From positions 682,001-746,000 of the forward strand of contig NZ_RJTX01000001.1 in the NCBI RefSeq assembly GCF_003729955.1: 64,000 nt of DNA, given 5' to 3'. Below the pieces are notes generated by a model. It was not told the DNA's origin, made no database searches, and saw nothing but the letters and a program-made list of their open reading frames with translations. Position numbers and translations under genes: made by a program. Below are positions 34,970 to 44,368 of this stretch, piece after piece. Position 1 is the first letter of the stretch, and each line of letters starts with the position of its first letter. Source of the stretch: Chryseobacterium daecheongense. Lineage in GTDB: Bacteria > Bacteroidota > Bacteroidia > Flavobacteriales > Weeksellaceae.

Positions 34970-37771
34970 ATGCTACAAGATCTGCTCAAAAAAATAATTC
35001 TTGTTTTTTTGATTCCGTTATCAGCTATTCTGATTTCGGCGCAGGATCATTCCGGGATCAGCATGGAGGTCCGCAATGAATCCAAAGCAGATAAAAGCAA
35101 TATTGTAGATCTTATTGTAGTAGTAAAAAATGAAAATCCCAACACTTCTTTCAAAGGAAATATTACCATTGATGTTCCTACAGGTTTCAGAAGTATTTTG
35201 AACAATAGAATTGAAGTGGATCTGAAAGCCGGTGAAAATATCTTTTTACCCGTAAAAATACTGATCAATAATGATGCTCCTTATGGAGAGGCCAATCTTA
35301 AAATCAGCCTTACAGACCTTCAAAACCGTTCTGTTGCGCAAAAAGTATTGGTACACAATGTGGCAGAGAATAATATGTTGAGAATAGCCCCGGAAAATTC
35401 ACTGATTCACATCAATAACTCCAATGATTCCATTGAAGTACGGGCAAGGGTATCTAATATGGGCAATAAAAAACAAAATGTTACTGTAGTTTTTAAAATT
35501 CCTGAAGCCACCCAGGAAAACTTCTTTGTAGAGAAAAAAGGAAGTATCGGAGTGCACAGGGATTCGGTATTTGTTTTTCGTTTTATGCCATCAAACAAGA
35601 TCATTAAGAGTTCTCAGTTTGCCGTCAATATTGTAGGTTTCAGAGATCCTGACAAAGAAATATTCGGAAATGCTTCGGTTTCGGTACAGAACGTTTCGTC
35701 AGTGCAGCACTATCAGGATTTGCAGATCAACCCTTTTTCAAACTACACAAAAAACAGTATTACAGCCAGCTATAGAAGTATAGGCAGAGATATTGACATG
35801 TATCAGATTACTGGTTCTGGCGGATTCAATCTTCCTGCCGGATATGTTTTTATAAGGGGAAATATTTATACTGTCAATAATCAAAGGGATCCTATCGTTA
35901 ATAACACCTATGTTTCCTATCGCCGGGAAAACAATGAATTTACTGTAGGAAATATCAGTAAGCTACTGGAATTATCTTTATTCGGAAGAGGTGCAGAATA
36001 TGCATTTACATCATCTGATAGAGATAAAAAGCTGGAGGTGGGATTTGTTGACCAAAGTTTTAGCCTTATTGAAAGAAATTCATTTTTGAAAAACGGTTAT
36101 GGCTTTTATGCAAGAGGAATAATAGGTGCTCAAAACGCTTCTAAAAATATGGCCGGAACCTATATTTTCAGGGATGATCCTTATGACAAGGCAAAGCATC
36201 ATGTATTCGGAACAGATTTGACGCACACTTTTAATGAAAACTGGAAATTAAATACTAAACTATACGGCGGACTCAGCTTTTATGAGAGCATCAATAAAGT
36301 AAAGCCTTCATTGGCTATAGAATCTCAATATTCAGGCCTTATTGATAAGACTAACCTTAACGGAAATTATTTTTACAGCACAGATTATTATCCGGGAAAC
36401 CGAAGAGGGATACTTCAGATCCAACAGAATTTCTCAAGGAATATTTTTAGAGATTATTATCTGTATGCCAATATAACGGTGTCTAATTTTTCACCTAAAT
36501 TCTATTTTTATAATACCGATTTAAAATCCAACAGTACCCGACTGGATTTCGGACTGAACTTTCCTAAAAAAGGTAATTTGAGTTTCGGGATGGGCTATCA
36601 GTATCAGGAAGAGCGTTCCAATACTTATAATACTTTTTTTAATATTGCCGGAACCCAGGAATCAAAACAGCTAAAAGCTCAGCGATTAACAGAATATACG
36701 GCCTGGATAAGCCCTGACAGAAAGCACTCTTCCATGCTGAGTATCGAAGCAGGATTTGTTCGTTACCCGGATTTTAGCAGTCCGGAATATCAAATGAAGA
36801 TAAGCGGTAATTATAATTATAAGTGGTTCAATCTAAGCTATATTTATCAGTATGGCAGTTATTTTCTTTCGGAATACGCTTTTTCCAAAATGCTTAATGA
36901 GAACTCACCATACAAGAAATTATCTGTGTCAGCTTTCTTTAATAAAGGCTTTTTTAAAGAAAAGATCAATCTCACCTCCGGTTTAGCTTATACGGACGAC
37001 GCTTTATATGGAAGATCACCTTCAGGATTTGTCAACCTTAAATACACAAAGGAACGATATGGCATTTTCCTGAACTCTTCATGGTATCATTATTCTTTAA
37101 ATAATTTAAAAAACAATCTTTTTACCATTGAAGCCGGTTTCACTTTCAACCTTCAGCCCAAAACACTGGATCCGGGAAAAAAATCAAATATAAAAGCATT
37201 TGCTTATTATGACAGGAACAATAACAATGTATATGATGAAGGCGATCAGGCAGCCGAGGATTATTTGGTAATGATCAATAACATCTCTTTTAAAACCGAT
37301 CATGAAGGAAATATCATCTACACAAGAATTCCTTACGGAAAATATACTTTAAAACAAGTTATCCAGCAGGGATGGTATTATGATGATATGGAGTTTGAAG
37401 TAAGCAGTCATCAGCATTATTTGGAAATTCCTCTTCATCAAAACGGAACTGTACATGGAAAAGTGACCTATGAATTCAATGCAAAAACAGCTTTAGATTT
37501 TGAGCCTAAAATTGAAGGAATTGTTTTTAATATTTATCAGCAGGATAAGCTTATACAACATTTGTTTACAGATGATAATGGTGAATTTATTTCTTTTTTG
37601 CCTTCCGGAAGCTACAGAATCAGCATTAATGCCAATTCACTGCCTTTAAATACCTTTTGTGAACAAGCGTATACAGATGTGGACATTCAGGCAGGAAAGA
37701 TAACACAAGCCCAGCCTTTTATTATTAAAGTAAAAGAAAAAAATATCCGAGTTAAAAAATTTGGGAATTGA
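34970..37771 (+). CDS. Usher-like outer-membrane barrel protein with C-terminal Ig-like domains
   Basis: A 933-residue exported protein (signal peptide about 1-25). Residues about 28-245 form Ig-like beta sandwiches (DLIVVVKNENPNTSF, EVRARVSNMGNKKQNVTVVF). About 250-720 is a repeated Tyr/Asn-rich amphipathic beta pattern typical of a large outer-membrane barrel (ITASYRSIGRDIDMYQITGS, FEAGFTFNLQPKTLD region at the end). About 728-800 is an SdrD-B-like domain (YYDRNNNNVYDEGDQAAE) and about 815-933 a carboxypeptidase-regulatory-like Ig domain. A periplasmic N-domain, barrel and two C-terminal Ig domains match the plan of fimbrial ushers, although sequence similarity to FimD/PapC is not apparent. 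It follows the tip gene by 7 bases. Confidence 0.7.
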   Translation: MLQDLLKKIILVFLIPLSAILISAQDHSGISMEVRNESKADKSNIVDLIVVVKNENPNTSFKGNITIDVPTGFRSILNNRIEVDLKAGENIFLPVKILINNDAPYGEANLKISLTDLQNRSVAQKVLVHNVAENNMLRIAPENSLIHINNSNDSIEVRARVSNMGNKKQNVTVVFKIPEATQENFFVEKKGSIGVHRDSVFVFRFMPSNKIIKSSQFAVNIVGFRDPDKEIFGNASVSVQNVSSVQHYQDLQINPFSNYTKNSITASYRSIGRDIDMYQITGSGGFNLPAGYVFIRGNIYTVNNQRDPIVNNTYVSYRRENNEFTVGNISKLLELSLFGRGAEYAFTSSDRDKKLEVGFVDQSFSLIERNSFLKNGYGFYARGIIGAQNASKNMAGTYIFRDDPYDKAKHHVFGTDLTHTFNENWKLNTKLYGGLSFYESINKVKPSLAIESQYSGLIDKTNLNGNYFYSTDYYPGNRRGILQIQQNFSRNIFRDYYLYANITVSNFSPKFYFYNTDLKSNSTRLDFGLNFPKKGNLSFGMGYQYQEERSNTYNTFFNIAGTQESKQLKAQRLTEYTAWISPDRKHSSMLSIEAGFVRYPDFSSPEYQMKISGNYNYKWFNLSYIYQYGSYFLSEYAFSKMLNENSPYKKLSVSAFFNKGFFKEKINLTSGLAYTDDALYGRSPSGFVNLKYTKERYGIFLNSSWYHYSLNNLKNNLFTIEAGFTFNLQPKTLDPGKKSNIKAFAYYDRNNNNVYDEGDQAAEDYLVMINNISFKTDHEGNIIYTRIPYGKYTLKQVIQQGWYYDDMEFEVSSHQHYLEIPLHQNGTVHGKVTYEFNAKTALDFEPKIEGIVFNIYQQDKLIQHLFTDDNGEFISFLPSGSYRISINANSLPLNTFCEQAYTDVDIQAGKITQAQPFIIKVKEKNIRVKKFGN

Positions 37772-37817
37772 CCTGTTTTTAGTTTGTATCCTATAAAAAA
37801 ATATTGGAAATTAAGGG

Positions 37818-37825
37818 TAAATTTG
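37818..37825 (+). promoter_or_regulatory. -7 promoter element of the exonuclease gene
   Basis: TAAATTTG lies 28 bases upstream of the ATG. No well-spaced TTG. Confidence 0.45.
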
Positions 37826-37853
37826 TACATTTAATCTTTAATAACCTTTAATA

Positions 37854-38408
37854 ATGGATTTCTGTGCAATAGATTTTGAAACCGCCACTCATGAGAGAAG
37901 TTCTGCTTGTGAATTGGGTATATGCATTGTACAGGATTCAAAGATCATAGAAACCAAAACATGGCTGATCAAGCCGCCAAGCTTTCCGTATTTTAACCCT
38001 TATAATGTAGATATCCATGGGATCACTCCGGATGATGTAAGAGACTCTCCTACTTTTGATGAAATCTGGTATGAAGTGGAAGAAATGATGTACGGAACGT
38101 TAATGATTGCCCACAATGCGAGTTTTGATGCTGGAGTTCTGAGAGGATGCCTTAATCATTACGGAATGTTCACCCCGAAGCTCAATTACCTTTGCAGCAT
38201 TCAGCTTGCCAAGAAATCATGGAATTATCTTCCGCGCTACGGTTTAAAGCATCTGGCTGAATATCATCAGATAGAATTCAAGCATCACAGAGCCGGAGAT
38301 GACGCCGAAGCATGTGCTAAAATTTCCTTACTGGCTTTTGAAAAGCTCTTACTTCTAAGCAATGAGGAAATACATGATCATATGAAGCTTAAGATTAAAA
38401 AGCTGTAA
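37854..38408 (+). CDS. DEDDh 3'-5' exonuclease (DnaQ/DNA Pol III epsilon-like)
   Basis: A 184-residue protein with the three exonuclease motifs: AIDFETA (D7, E9), HNASFD in the middle, and HHRAGDDAEA near the end, supplying the histidine and fourth aspartate of a DEDDh site. It lacks the polymerase-binding C-terminus of true epsilon subunits, so it is a free-standing exonuclease of RNase T/DnaQ type. Polarity and substrate are inferred from the family. Short promoter region upstream. Confidence 0.9.
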   Translation: MDFCAIDFETATHERSSACELGICIVQDSKIIETKTWLIKPPSFPYFNPYNVDIHGITPDDVRDSPTFDEIWYEVEEMMYGTLMIAHNASFDAGVLRGCLNHYGMFTPKLNYLCSIQLAKKSWNYLPRYGLKHLAEYHQIEFKHHRAGDDAEACAKISLLAFEKLLLLSNEEIHDHMKLKIKKL

Positions 38409-38478
38409 TTCTCACTTATGCCAATGACTATGTAATCTTACCAGAATGTAAAGTTACTTCATGCCATTAATCTTGACT

Positions 38479-38865
38479 TTAATTGCTTAAAACTTCTGAC
38501 AGCAGGTTGAATTTTGGAATATCGATCTCAAAATTCTCCTGGGTCTTCATGTTTTTCACCAAATATTTACCACTCATATTCCCCACTCCCGAACGTAGCA
38601 TGACGTTGGAAAAATAGGCAAAATTATCATTGGCCGGTATTTCAGGAGTTAAACCGATCACACCATCACCGATAATTTCTGTGTATCCGAAACCAACATC
38701 AAAAATCAGCCACTTTCTTTTCAATATTTTTATAGGGAAATCACCTTCGTTTTCTATAGTGATATTGTATTTGAAAACGTATCGATTTTCAGAAGGGTAA
38801 CTATTCTTGCTATCATATTCAGGAATTACTGAAACTTTGATATTTGAAGTTATTTTTGAAAACAT
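38479..38865 (-). CDS. apaG: ApaG domain protein
   Basis: A 128-residue protein from the ATG at 38863-38865 (MFSKITSNIKVSVIPEYDS). Adjacent in-frame ATGs upstream would add one to eight residues. The ApaG fold is a fibronectin-type sandwich; NRYVFKYNITIENEGD and VLKRKWLIFD-like ILKRKWLIFDVGFGYTE and GVIGLTPEIPANDNFAYFS match the family (the usual xGVVGExPxIxPG motif is partly altered here). ApaG is linked to Co2+/Mg2+ tolerance in enterobacteria; its biochemistry is poorly known. It faces the exonuclease gene tail to tail, with 70 bases between. Confidence 0.88.
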   Translation of the reverse strand: MFSKITSNIKVSVIPEYDSKNSYPSENRYVFKYNITIENEGDFPIKILKRKWLIFDVGFGYTEIIGDGVIGLTPEIPANDNFAYFSNVMLRSGVGNMSGKYLVKNMKTQENFEIDIPKFNLLSEVLSN

Positions 38866-38891
38866 CATTTTAGTATTTATCAAATACATAC

Positions 38892-38920
38892 AAAAATCTC
38901 GCCTTTTTTGAGGCGAGATT
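38892..38920 (-). terminator. Terminator of sucAB
   Basis: Stem AATCTCGCC (38895-38903) with GGCGAGATT (38912-38920), followed on the minus strand by TTTTTG. It overlaps the upstream region of apaG. Confidence 0.88.
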
Positions 38921-38947
38921 TATAATTTATCATTATAATTTCATTAA

Positions 38948-40204
38948 TTATAATTCAAGAGCTTTTCTTTCGTCACCTCCCATTAATACTTCAACAGGGT
39001 TATCAATACCTTCTTTTACCGCTACCAGGAATCCTACAGATTCTCTACCATCGATAATTCTGTGGTCATAAGACATCGCTACATACATCATTGGACGAAT
39101 TACCACTTGTCCATCAACAGCAACTGGTCTTTGAATGATATTGTGCATTCCTAAGATTGCAGATTGAGGAGGGTTGATGATTGGTGTAGATAACATAGAT
39201 CCGAATACACCACCATTGGTAATTGTAAATGTACCACCAGTCATTTCGTCAACCGTAATTTTACCGTCTCTTACTCTGTCAGCAAGATTTTTAATATTTG
39301 CTTCCACTCCTCTGAAAGACATTCCTTCAGCATTTCTCAATACCGGAACCATTAATCCTTTAGGACCTGAAACCGCAATGGAGATATCGCAGAAATCGTA
39401 GTTGATTTTGAAATCACCGTCGATAGATGCATTTACATCAGGGTACATTTGTAATGCTCTGGTAACAGCTTTCGTGAAGAAAGACATGAAACCAAGACCA
39501 ATCCCGTGCTTTTGAGCAAATTCATCTTTATATTGTTTTCTGATTCTGAAGATTTCAGACATGTCTACTTCATTGAAAGTAGTTAACATCGCTGTTTCAT
39601 TCTTCACAGAAACTAATCTTGCAGCTAATTTTCTTCTAAGAACAGAAAGTTTAGTTGTAGTTGTAGACCTTGAACCAGTAGCCGTTAATGAGCTACCTCC
39701 CATTGCAGGAACAGCAGCTAACTCAGCATCAGTTTTAGTGATTCTGCCGTCTCTTCCGCTTCCTGAAACCTGTCCTGCATCAATTCCTTTTTCGTCAAGG
39801 ATTTTCTTTGCAGCAGGAGATGGAGCTCCGGTTGCATAAGTCTGAGCAGCAGCCGGTTGAGCCGCAGGTTTTGGAGCTTCTTGCTTAACTGGTTCAGCCG
39901 CTTTTGGAGCCTCCTCTTGTTTCGGAGCTTCAGCAGCTGGAGCAGCAGCGCCTTCCGGCTTAGCAGCATCCATATCAATTAAACAAACTACCTGACCTAC
40001 TTGTACCACATCACCTTCTTCAGCTTTTAAAGTAATAACACCACTTTGTTCAGCAGGCAATTCCAGCGTTGCTTTGTCTGAGTCTACCTCAGCGATAGGT
40101 TGATCTTTTTCTACATAATCACCATCTTTTACAAGCCAAGTTGCAATTTCAACTTCTGTAATTGATTCGCCCGGTGAAGGAACTTTCATTTCTAAAACTG
40201 ACAT
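38948..40204 (-). CDS. sucB: 2-oxoglutarate dehydrogenase E2 (dihydrolipoyl succinyltransferase)
   Basis: A 418-residue E2 core of the oxoglutarate dehydrogenase complex of the TCA cycle. Lipoyl domain (1-78) with K44 in [10 protein letters not shown], an Ala/Pro/Lys/Glu linker (85-130), the subunit-binding domain (about 128-165, [16 protein letters not shown]), and the catalytic domain with [13 protein letters not shown] (H381). DSDKATLE and the DHRIIDGRE motif are characteristic of SucB as opposed to the E2 at 23.8 kb. It follows sucA by 41 bases. Confidence 0.97.
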   Translation of the reverse strand: MSVLEMKVPSPGESITEVEIATWLVKDGDYVEKDQPIAEVDSDKATLELPAEQSGVITLKAEEGDVVQVGQVVCLIDMDAAKPEGAAAPAAEAPKQEEAPKAAEPVKQEAPKPAAQPAAAQTYATGAPSPAAKKILDEKGIDAGQVSGSGRDGRITKTDAELAAVPAMGGSSLTATGSRSTTTTKLSVLRRKLAARLVSVKNETAMLTTFNEVDMSEIFRIRKQYKDEFAQKHGIGLGFMSFFTKAVTRALQMYPDVNASIDGDFKINYDFCDISIAVSGPKGLMVPVLRNAEGMSFRGVEANIKNLADRVRDGKITVDEMTGGTFTITNGGVFGSMLSTPIINPPQSAILGMHNIIQRPVAVDGQVVIRPMMYVAMSYDHRIIDGRESVGFLVAVKEGIDNPVEVLMGGDERKALEL

Positions 40205-40245
40205 ATTGAGTATTTTTTTTATTTTTTAATTGATTATTATTTTTA

Positions 40246-43059
40246 TTAAGCTGTTACCGGTCTTTTTACAGGAGCATCGTTTCTGTCGAATACTCTGTTG
40301 ATCACCGCATTTTGGTTTTTCTCAAACATTTTGTGGCTACCTGGAGCTGGTGCACCGCTAGGTACAGGAGCAATTACCTGGATTCCCGTATCTCTGAAGT
40401 TTCTCAGGATATAAGACCAAGCCCCCATATTTTCCGGTTCTTCCTGAGCCCAAACCAATTCTTTTCTATTTTCGTATTTATTGAAGATCGCTTCAATAGC
40501 ATCTGCCTGAAGCGGATACAACTGCTCAAATCTTACTAACGCAATATTATCAGCATTCAATTCTTCTTTCTTCGCTAGTAATTCGAAATATAACTTACCT
40601 GAACAAAGAACCAATTTTTCCACTTTTTTAGGATCAGCAGTCGGATCGTCTAATACTGGCTGGAATGAACCATTGGCAAAATCTTCCAGTGGAGAAACTA
40701 CTTTCGGGTGTCTCAACAGAGATTTCGGGCTCATTACTATTAATGGCTTTCTGAATGCCCACTTCAATTGTCTTCTTAATAAGTGGAAATAGTTAGCAGG
40801 AGATGTAATATTCGCTACCACCATGTTTTCGTTGGCACAAAGTGTCAGGAATCTCTCCAATCTTGCAGAAGAGTGTTCAGCACCCTGTCCTTCTGAACCG
40901 TGAGGCAATAACATCACCAATCCGTCCTGGATTTTCCATTTTTCCTCAGCAGCAGCCAAATACTGGTCAACAATAATCTGCGCTCCATTCACAAAATCCC
41001 CGAACTGAGCTTCCCAGATAGTTAATGTATTCGGAGAAGCCATTGCATATCCGTAATCGAATCCTAACACCCCATATTCTGAAAGGTGTGAGTTGTACAC
41101 ATCGAATCTGTTTTCAGAAACATGTCTTAACGGGATATATTCTTCTTCTGTATCTTCTGTTTTCACCACTGCATGTCTGTGAGAGAAAGTCCCTCTTTCC
41201 ACATCTTCTCCGGAAATTCTTACGTTATGTCCTTCAGTAAGTAATGTAGCATATGCTAACCATTCTCCTAAAGCCCAGTCTAAAGAATTTCCTTCAATAG
41301 CTTTGATACGGTTTTCGAATAGTCTTGTAATTTTATTGATGAACTTTTTATCAGCCGGAAGTGTAGACATTTTAATCGCCAGTTCTTTCAGCTTAGCTAA
41401 GTCATATTTTGTATCAACTGTTTCCTGAACAGCTCCTCTTTTAGCAATTGGGTAGTTCGTCCAGTCTTCAGCCATAAACACGTCCATTACGTTCTTCTCG
41501 ATCTCTTTGGATGCATCAAAGTCTTTATCTAAAAGTCCTTTGAAATCTGCTTCCATTTTAGCGATCACGTCATTGGAAGTAACGCTGTCCTTCAATAATT
41601 TATCTTTATAAATTTCTCTTGGGTTAGGATGTTTTGAAATAGTTTTATATAAATTAGGCTGTGTGAATCTTGGCTCATCCCCTTCGTTATGACCATATTT
41701 TCTATACCCTAATAAGTCGATGTATACATCTTTACCGAATTTAGCTCTGAAATCGGCAGCAAAGTGCATTGCATGAACTACTGCTTCAGCATCATCTGCA
41801 TTCACATGCATTACAGGAGATTCTGTAACTTTTGCAATATCTGTACAATAGGTTGATGATCTTGCGTCAATATAGTTGGTGGTGAACGATACCTGGTTGT
41901 TAACAACAATATGAACCGTTCCTCCTGTTCTGTATCCTTCCAGTGTCATCATCTGAGCCACTTCGTAAGCGATTCCCTGACCAGCAATCGCACCATCACC
42001 GTGGATAATGATTGGCAATACTTTAGAGTAATCTTTGTATTTATCATCTACTTTTGCACGGCAGATTCCTTCTACAAGAGCTGCTACGGTTTCAAGGTGA
42101 GACGGGTTTGGAGTAAGGTTGATAGAAACTTCTTCTCCTGAAGCTGTTTTGATCTTTTTAGATGATCCTAAGTGATATTTAACGTCTCCTGAGAATACAT
42201 CTTCTTCAAATTCTTTTCCTTCAAATTCTGAGAAGATTTGTTTGTAAGACTTTCCGAAGATATTGGATAATACGTTCAATCTTCCTCTGTGAGCCATCCC
42301 TAACACAACCTCATCTACTCCTAATTGAGAAGATCTTGAGATCAATTGGTCCAATGCAGGAATCAACGTTTCTCCTCCTTCCAACGAGAATCTTTTTTGT
42401 CCTACGAATTTGGTGTGAAGATAGTTTTCAAAAGCAACAGCCTGATTTAATTTTAATAAGATCTCAGTTTTTTCATTGGCTGAAAGATTGGGATGGTTTT
42501 CGTTTACCTGTAACCATTTTTTGATATAATCTTTCTCCTCAACATTGTTAATGTGCATATATTCCACCCCGATAGAATCACAGTAAATGTTTTCTAAGTG
42601 AGTGATAAGATCTTTCAATGTTGCAGGCTCTTTCATTCCTGTTTCTACCGCACAACTGAATTTTGTATTCAGGTCTTCTTTAGACAATCCGAAATTTTCG
42701 ATGTCTAAAGTAGGGGTATAATGTCTTCTTTCTCTAACCGGGTTAGTTTTGGTAAACAAGTGACCTCTTGTTCTGTATGCTTCGATAAGGTTTACAACCT
42801 TGAATTCTTTTTTGATCTGTTCAGGAACTTCTCCGTTGGAAACTGCCTGAGAAATTTGTTGTGCTACAGGAGCAGCATTAGCCGAAGCCTGAGTATATTG
42901 AATGCTATCGTCATCGCTATAGTTCTCTAAAGCAAAATCAAAGCCTTGAAAGAAAGCTTTCCATGATGGTTCTAAAGAGTCCGGGAATTTTAAATACTGT
43001 TGGTATAAGTCCTCAATTAACTGAGAATGAGCTGCGTTTAGGAATGAAAATCTGTCCAT
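40246..43059 (-). CDS. sucA: 2-oxoglutarate dehydrogenase E1
   Basis: A 937-residue thiamine diphosphate-dependent decarboxylase. RFSFLNAAHSQLIEDLYQQY matches the E1o N-terminal E2-binding segment. VVLGMAHRGRLNVLSN, IIHGDGAIAGQGIAYEV (the thiamine diphosphate-binding GDG motif) and YIDLLGYRKYGHNEGDEP are diagnostic, and the C-terminal domain carries QEEPENMGAWSYI. Length is normal for SucA. First gene of sucAB; a -7 element lies 46 bases upstream. Confidence 0.98.
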   Translation of the reverse strand: MDRFSFLNAAHSQLIEDLYQQYLKFPDSLEPSWKAFFQGFDFALENYSDDDSIQYTQASANAAPVAQQISQAVSNGEVPEQIKKEFKVVNLIEAYRTRGHLFTKTNPVRERRHYTPTLDIENFGLSKEDLNTKFSCAVETGMKEPATLKDLITHLENIYCDSIGVEYMHINNVEEKDYIKKWLQVNENHPNLSANEKTEILLKLNQAVAFENYLHTKFVGQKRFSLEGGETLIPALDQLISRSSQLGVDEVVLGMAHRGRLNVLSNIFGKSYKQIFSEFEGKEFEEDVFSGDVKYHLGSSKKIKTASGEEVSINLTPNPSHLETVAALVEGICRAKVDDKYKDYSKVLPIIIHGDGAIAGQGIAYEVAQMMTLEGYRTGGTVHIVVNNQVSFTTNYIDARSSTYCTDIAKVTESPVMHVNADDAEAVVHAMHFAADFRAKFGKDVYIDLLGYRKYGHNEGDEPRFTQPNLYKTISKHPNPREIYKDKLLKDSVTSNDVIAKMEADFKGLLDKDFDASKEIEKNVMDVFMAEDWTNYPIAKRGAVQETVDTKYDLAKLKELAIKMSTLPADKKFINKITRLFENRIKAIEGNSLDWALGEWLAYATLLTEGHNVRISGEDVERGTFSHRHAVVKTEDTEEEYIPLRHVSENRFDVYNSHLSEYGVLGFDYGYAMASPNTLTIWEAQFGDFVNGAQIIVDQYLAAAEEKWKIQDGLVMLLPHGSEGQGAEHSSARLERFLTLCANENMVVANITSPANYFHLLRRQLKWAFRKPLIVMSPKSLLRHPKVVSPLEDFANGSFQPVLDDPTADPKKVEKLVLCSGKLYFELLAKKEELNADNIALVRFEQLYPLQADAIEAIFNKYENRKELVWAQEEPENMGAWSYILRNFRDTGIQVIAPVPSGAPAPGSHKMFEKNQNAVINRVFDRNDAPVKRPVTA

Positions 43060-43104
43060 TATTACAGTGTATCTATTATTAAAATTTGTTTGTAGAATTA
43101 ATCT

Positions 43105-43112
43105 TCAAATTT
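43105..43112 (-). promoter_or_regulatory. -7 promoter element of sucAB
   Basis: TAAATTTG on the minus strand. The nearest TTG (43141-43143) is 28 bases upstream, further than usual. Confidence 0.45.
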
Positions 43113-43182
43113 AATAAAAAAAACCGACTTGGGATAGCTTCAAACCGTTAAAAAAAACATAAACGCGATAAATATCAGGAAT

Positions 43183-44223
43183 TTACTTAAACACCGTTAA
43201 AGAGAGCTTTATGTTAACATCCTGATCTTCCATAGGACGCTCAATAAAGGTTTGTTGAACATCACCAAAACGCATTTCATCTTTTTTAGCTTTTTGGATC
43301 AGCTGCTGAATCGCTTTGACTCTCCCGGCATAAGTTCCTTTGTAATACATGACGTAATTCTGGCTGGGATTTACCGTTCTGAAACTAAAGTTATTATCTG
43401 TAACTCCCATCTTCTTGGACAAAGGAATACCAATGAAATAGGAAATTTCTTTATCTTTATAATTATCTGCATCCGTCATCAGCATAGGGTACCCGAATTC
43501 ATCATCTTTTTTGCCTAAATCCATTGTCACATAGTTGTACACTTTGTTGTAGTTCATCACAATATTTCTGTACAACGCATCTTTTTTGTTGGAAGCACTT
43601 ACATTGATCCCCAACAATAGTTTTTCTTCCTCATTTTCCACCATCAGACTATCGTATTTTATGGCAGCCAGCTGATTGTCTTTTTCTACTTTATTTCCAA
43701 GCACATTCCTTAAGGTTGCCATGCTTTTATCAATATTTTCAACGAAACGATCCTCCGTCCAGAAGTTCTGTACTCTTCTGAACACCGAAAGCTTCGGCGT
43801 ATGGACATACCAGGTGATTTTAGTTTTATTCGCTGAAAGCGCTTTAAATTTCACATCTACAAGGGTAGGATTTTCATTCTTATCTTCAAAAAGCTGATAT
43901 CTTAATGTCTTATTGGGGTTTTCATACCGAATGAACATTTCTCCATCCGTATCATTTTTAGGGTCTGTATAACTGATGGCGCTTCCCTGCCCTTCATAAG
44001 GAGTATAATAATCAATATCAATAGACTGGGAACTTTTAAAAAAATTATTCCATCTCGTGAAATTCTGTAGATTATTAAATTGTGAAAACACTTTATCTAC
44101 CGGATAATCTATTTCCTTTTCAATCTGAAAATTTTTGCTTTCATCCACAAAATAATACATGGAAAGCGCATAAGCACCTACCAGAAAAAGAATAATAACA
44201 GCTATGATTTTTATAAAACGCAT
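43183..44223 (-). CDS. Membrane-anchored SRPBCC/GyrI-like domain protein
   Basis: A 346-residue protein from the ATG at 44221-44223 (MRFIKIIAVIILFLVGAYAL); an ATG 18 bases upstream is possible but would start at or before the TAnnTTTG element. One N-terminal transmembrane anchor (about 4-24), then an SRPBCC/START-like domain (about 32-180, IDYPVDKVFSQFNNLQNF and TRWNNFF), then a GyrI-like C-terminal part (about 195-346, ISYFIGIPLSKK, MYYKGTYAGRVKAIQQL). Such fusions probably bind a small hydrophobic ligand. Ligand and role unknown. Confidence 0.78.
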   Translation of the reverse strand: MRFIKIIAVIILFLVGAYALSMYYFVDESKNFQIEKEIDYPVDKVFSQFNNLQNFTRWNNFFKSSQSIDIDYYTPYEGQGSAISYTDPKNDTDGEMFIRYENPNKTLRYQLFEDKNENPTLVDVKFKALSANKTKITWYVHTPKLSVFRRVQNFWTEDRFVENIDKSMATLRNVLGNKVEKDNQLAAIKYDSLMVENEEEKLLLGINVSASNKKDALYRNIVMNYNKVYNYVTMDLGKKDDEFGYPMLMTDADNYKDKEISYFIGIPLSKKMGVTDNNFSFRTVNPSQNYVMYYKGTYAGRVKAIQQLIQKAKKDEMRFGDVQQTFIERPMEDQDVNIKLSLTVFK

Positions 44224-44227
44224 CGCA

Positions 44228-44235
44228 CAAAAGTA
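44228..44235 (-). promoter_or_regulatory. -7-like element adjoining the SRPBCC gene start
   Basis: TACTTTTG on the minus strand ends 4 bases before the chosen ATG. Transcription would start within or at the codon, so a near-leaderless message is possible. No well-placed -33. Confidence 0.35.
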
Positions 44236-44368
44236 ATACAAATAAAAAAAGTGACCAATAAGTTGATCACTATAGTTGTATGTTAAAATTGTTTAAAATT
44301 ATTGAAGATGGAAGTTATTGAACTTATAATATTAAAACTTCCATCATCCGGCTTCAAACTCCCTACTT

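Noticed and set aside
30946..37771. Mfa/Fim-type (type V) pilus
   Set aside because: Those subunits are lipoproteins with a lipobox and have no chaperone or usher; here signal peptides lack a lipobox cysteine and a chaperone-like gene is present.
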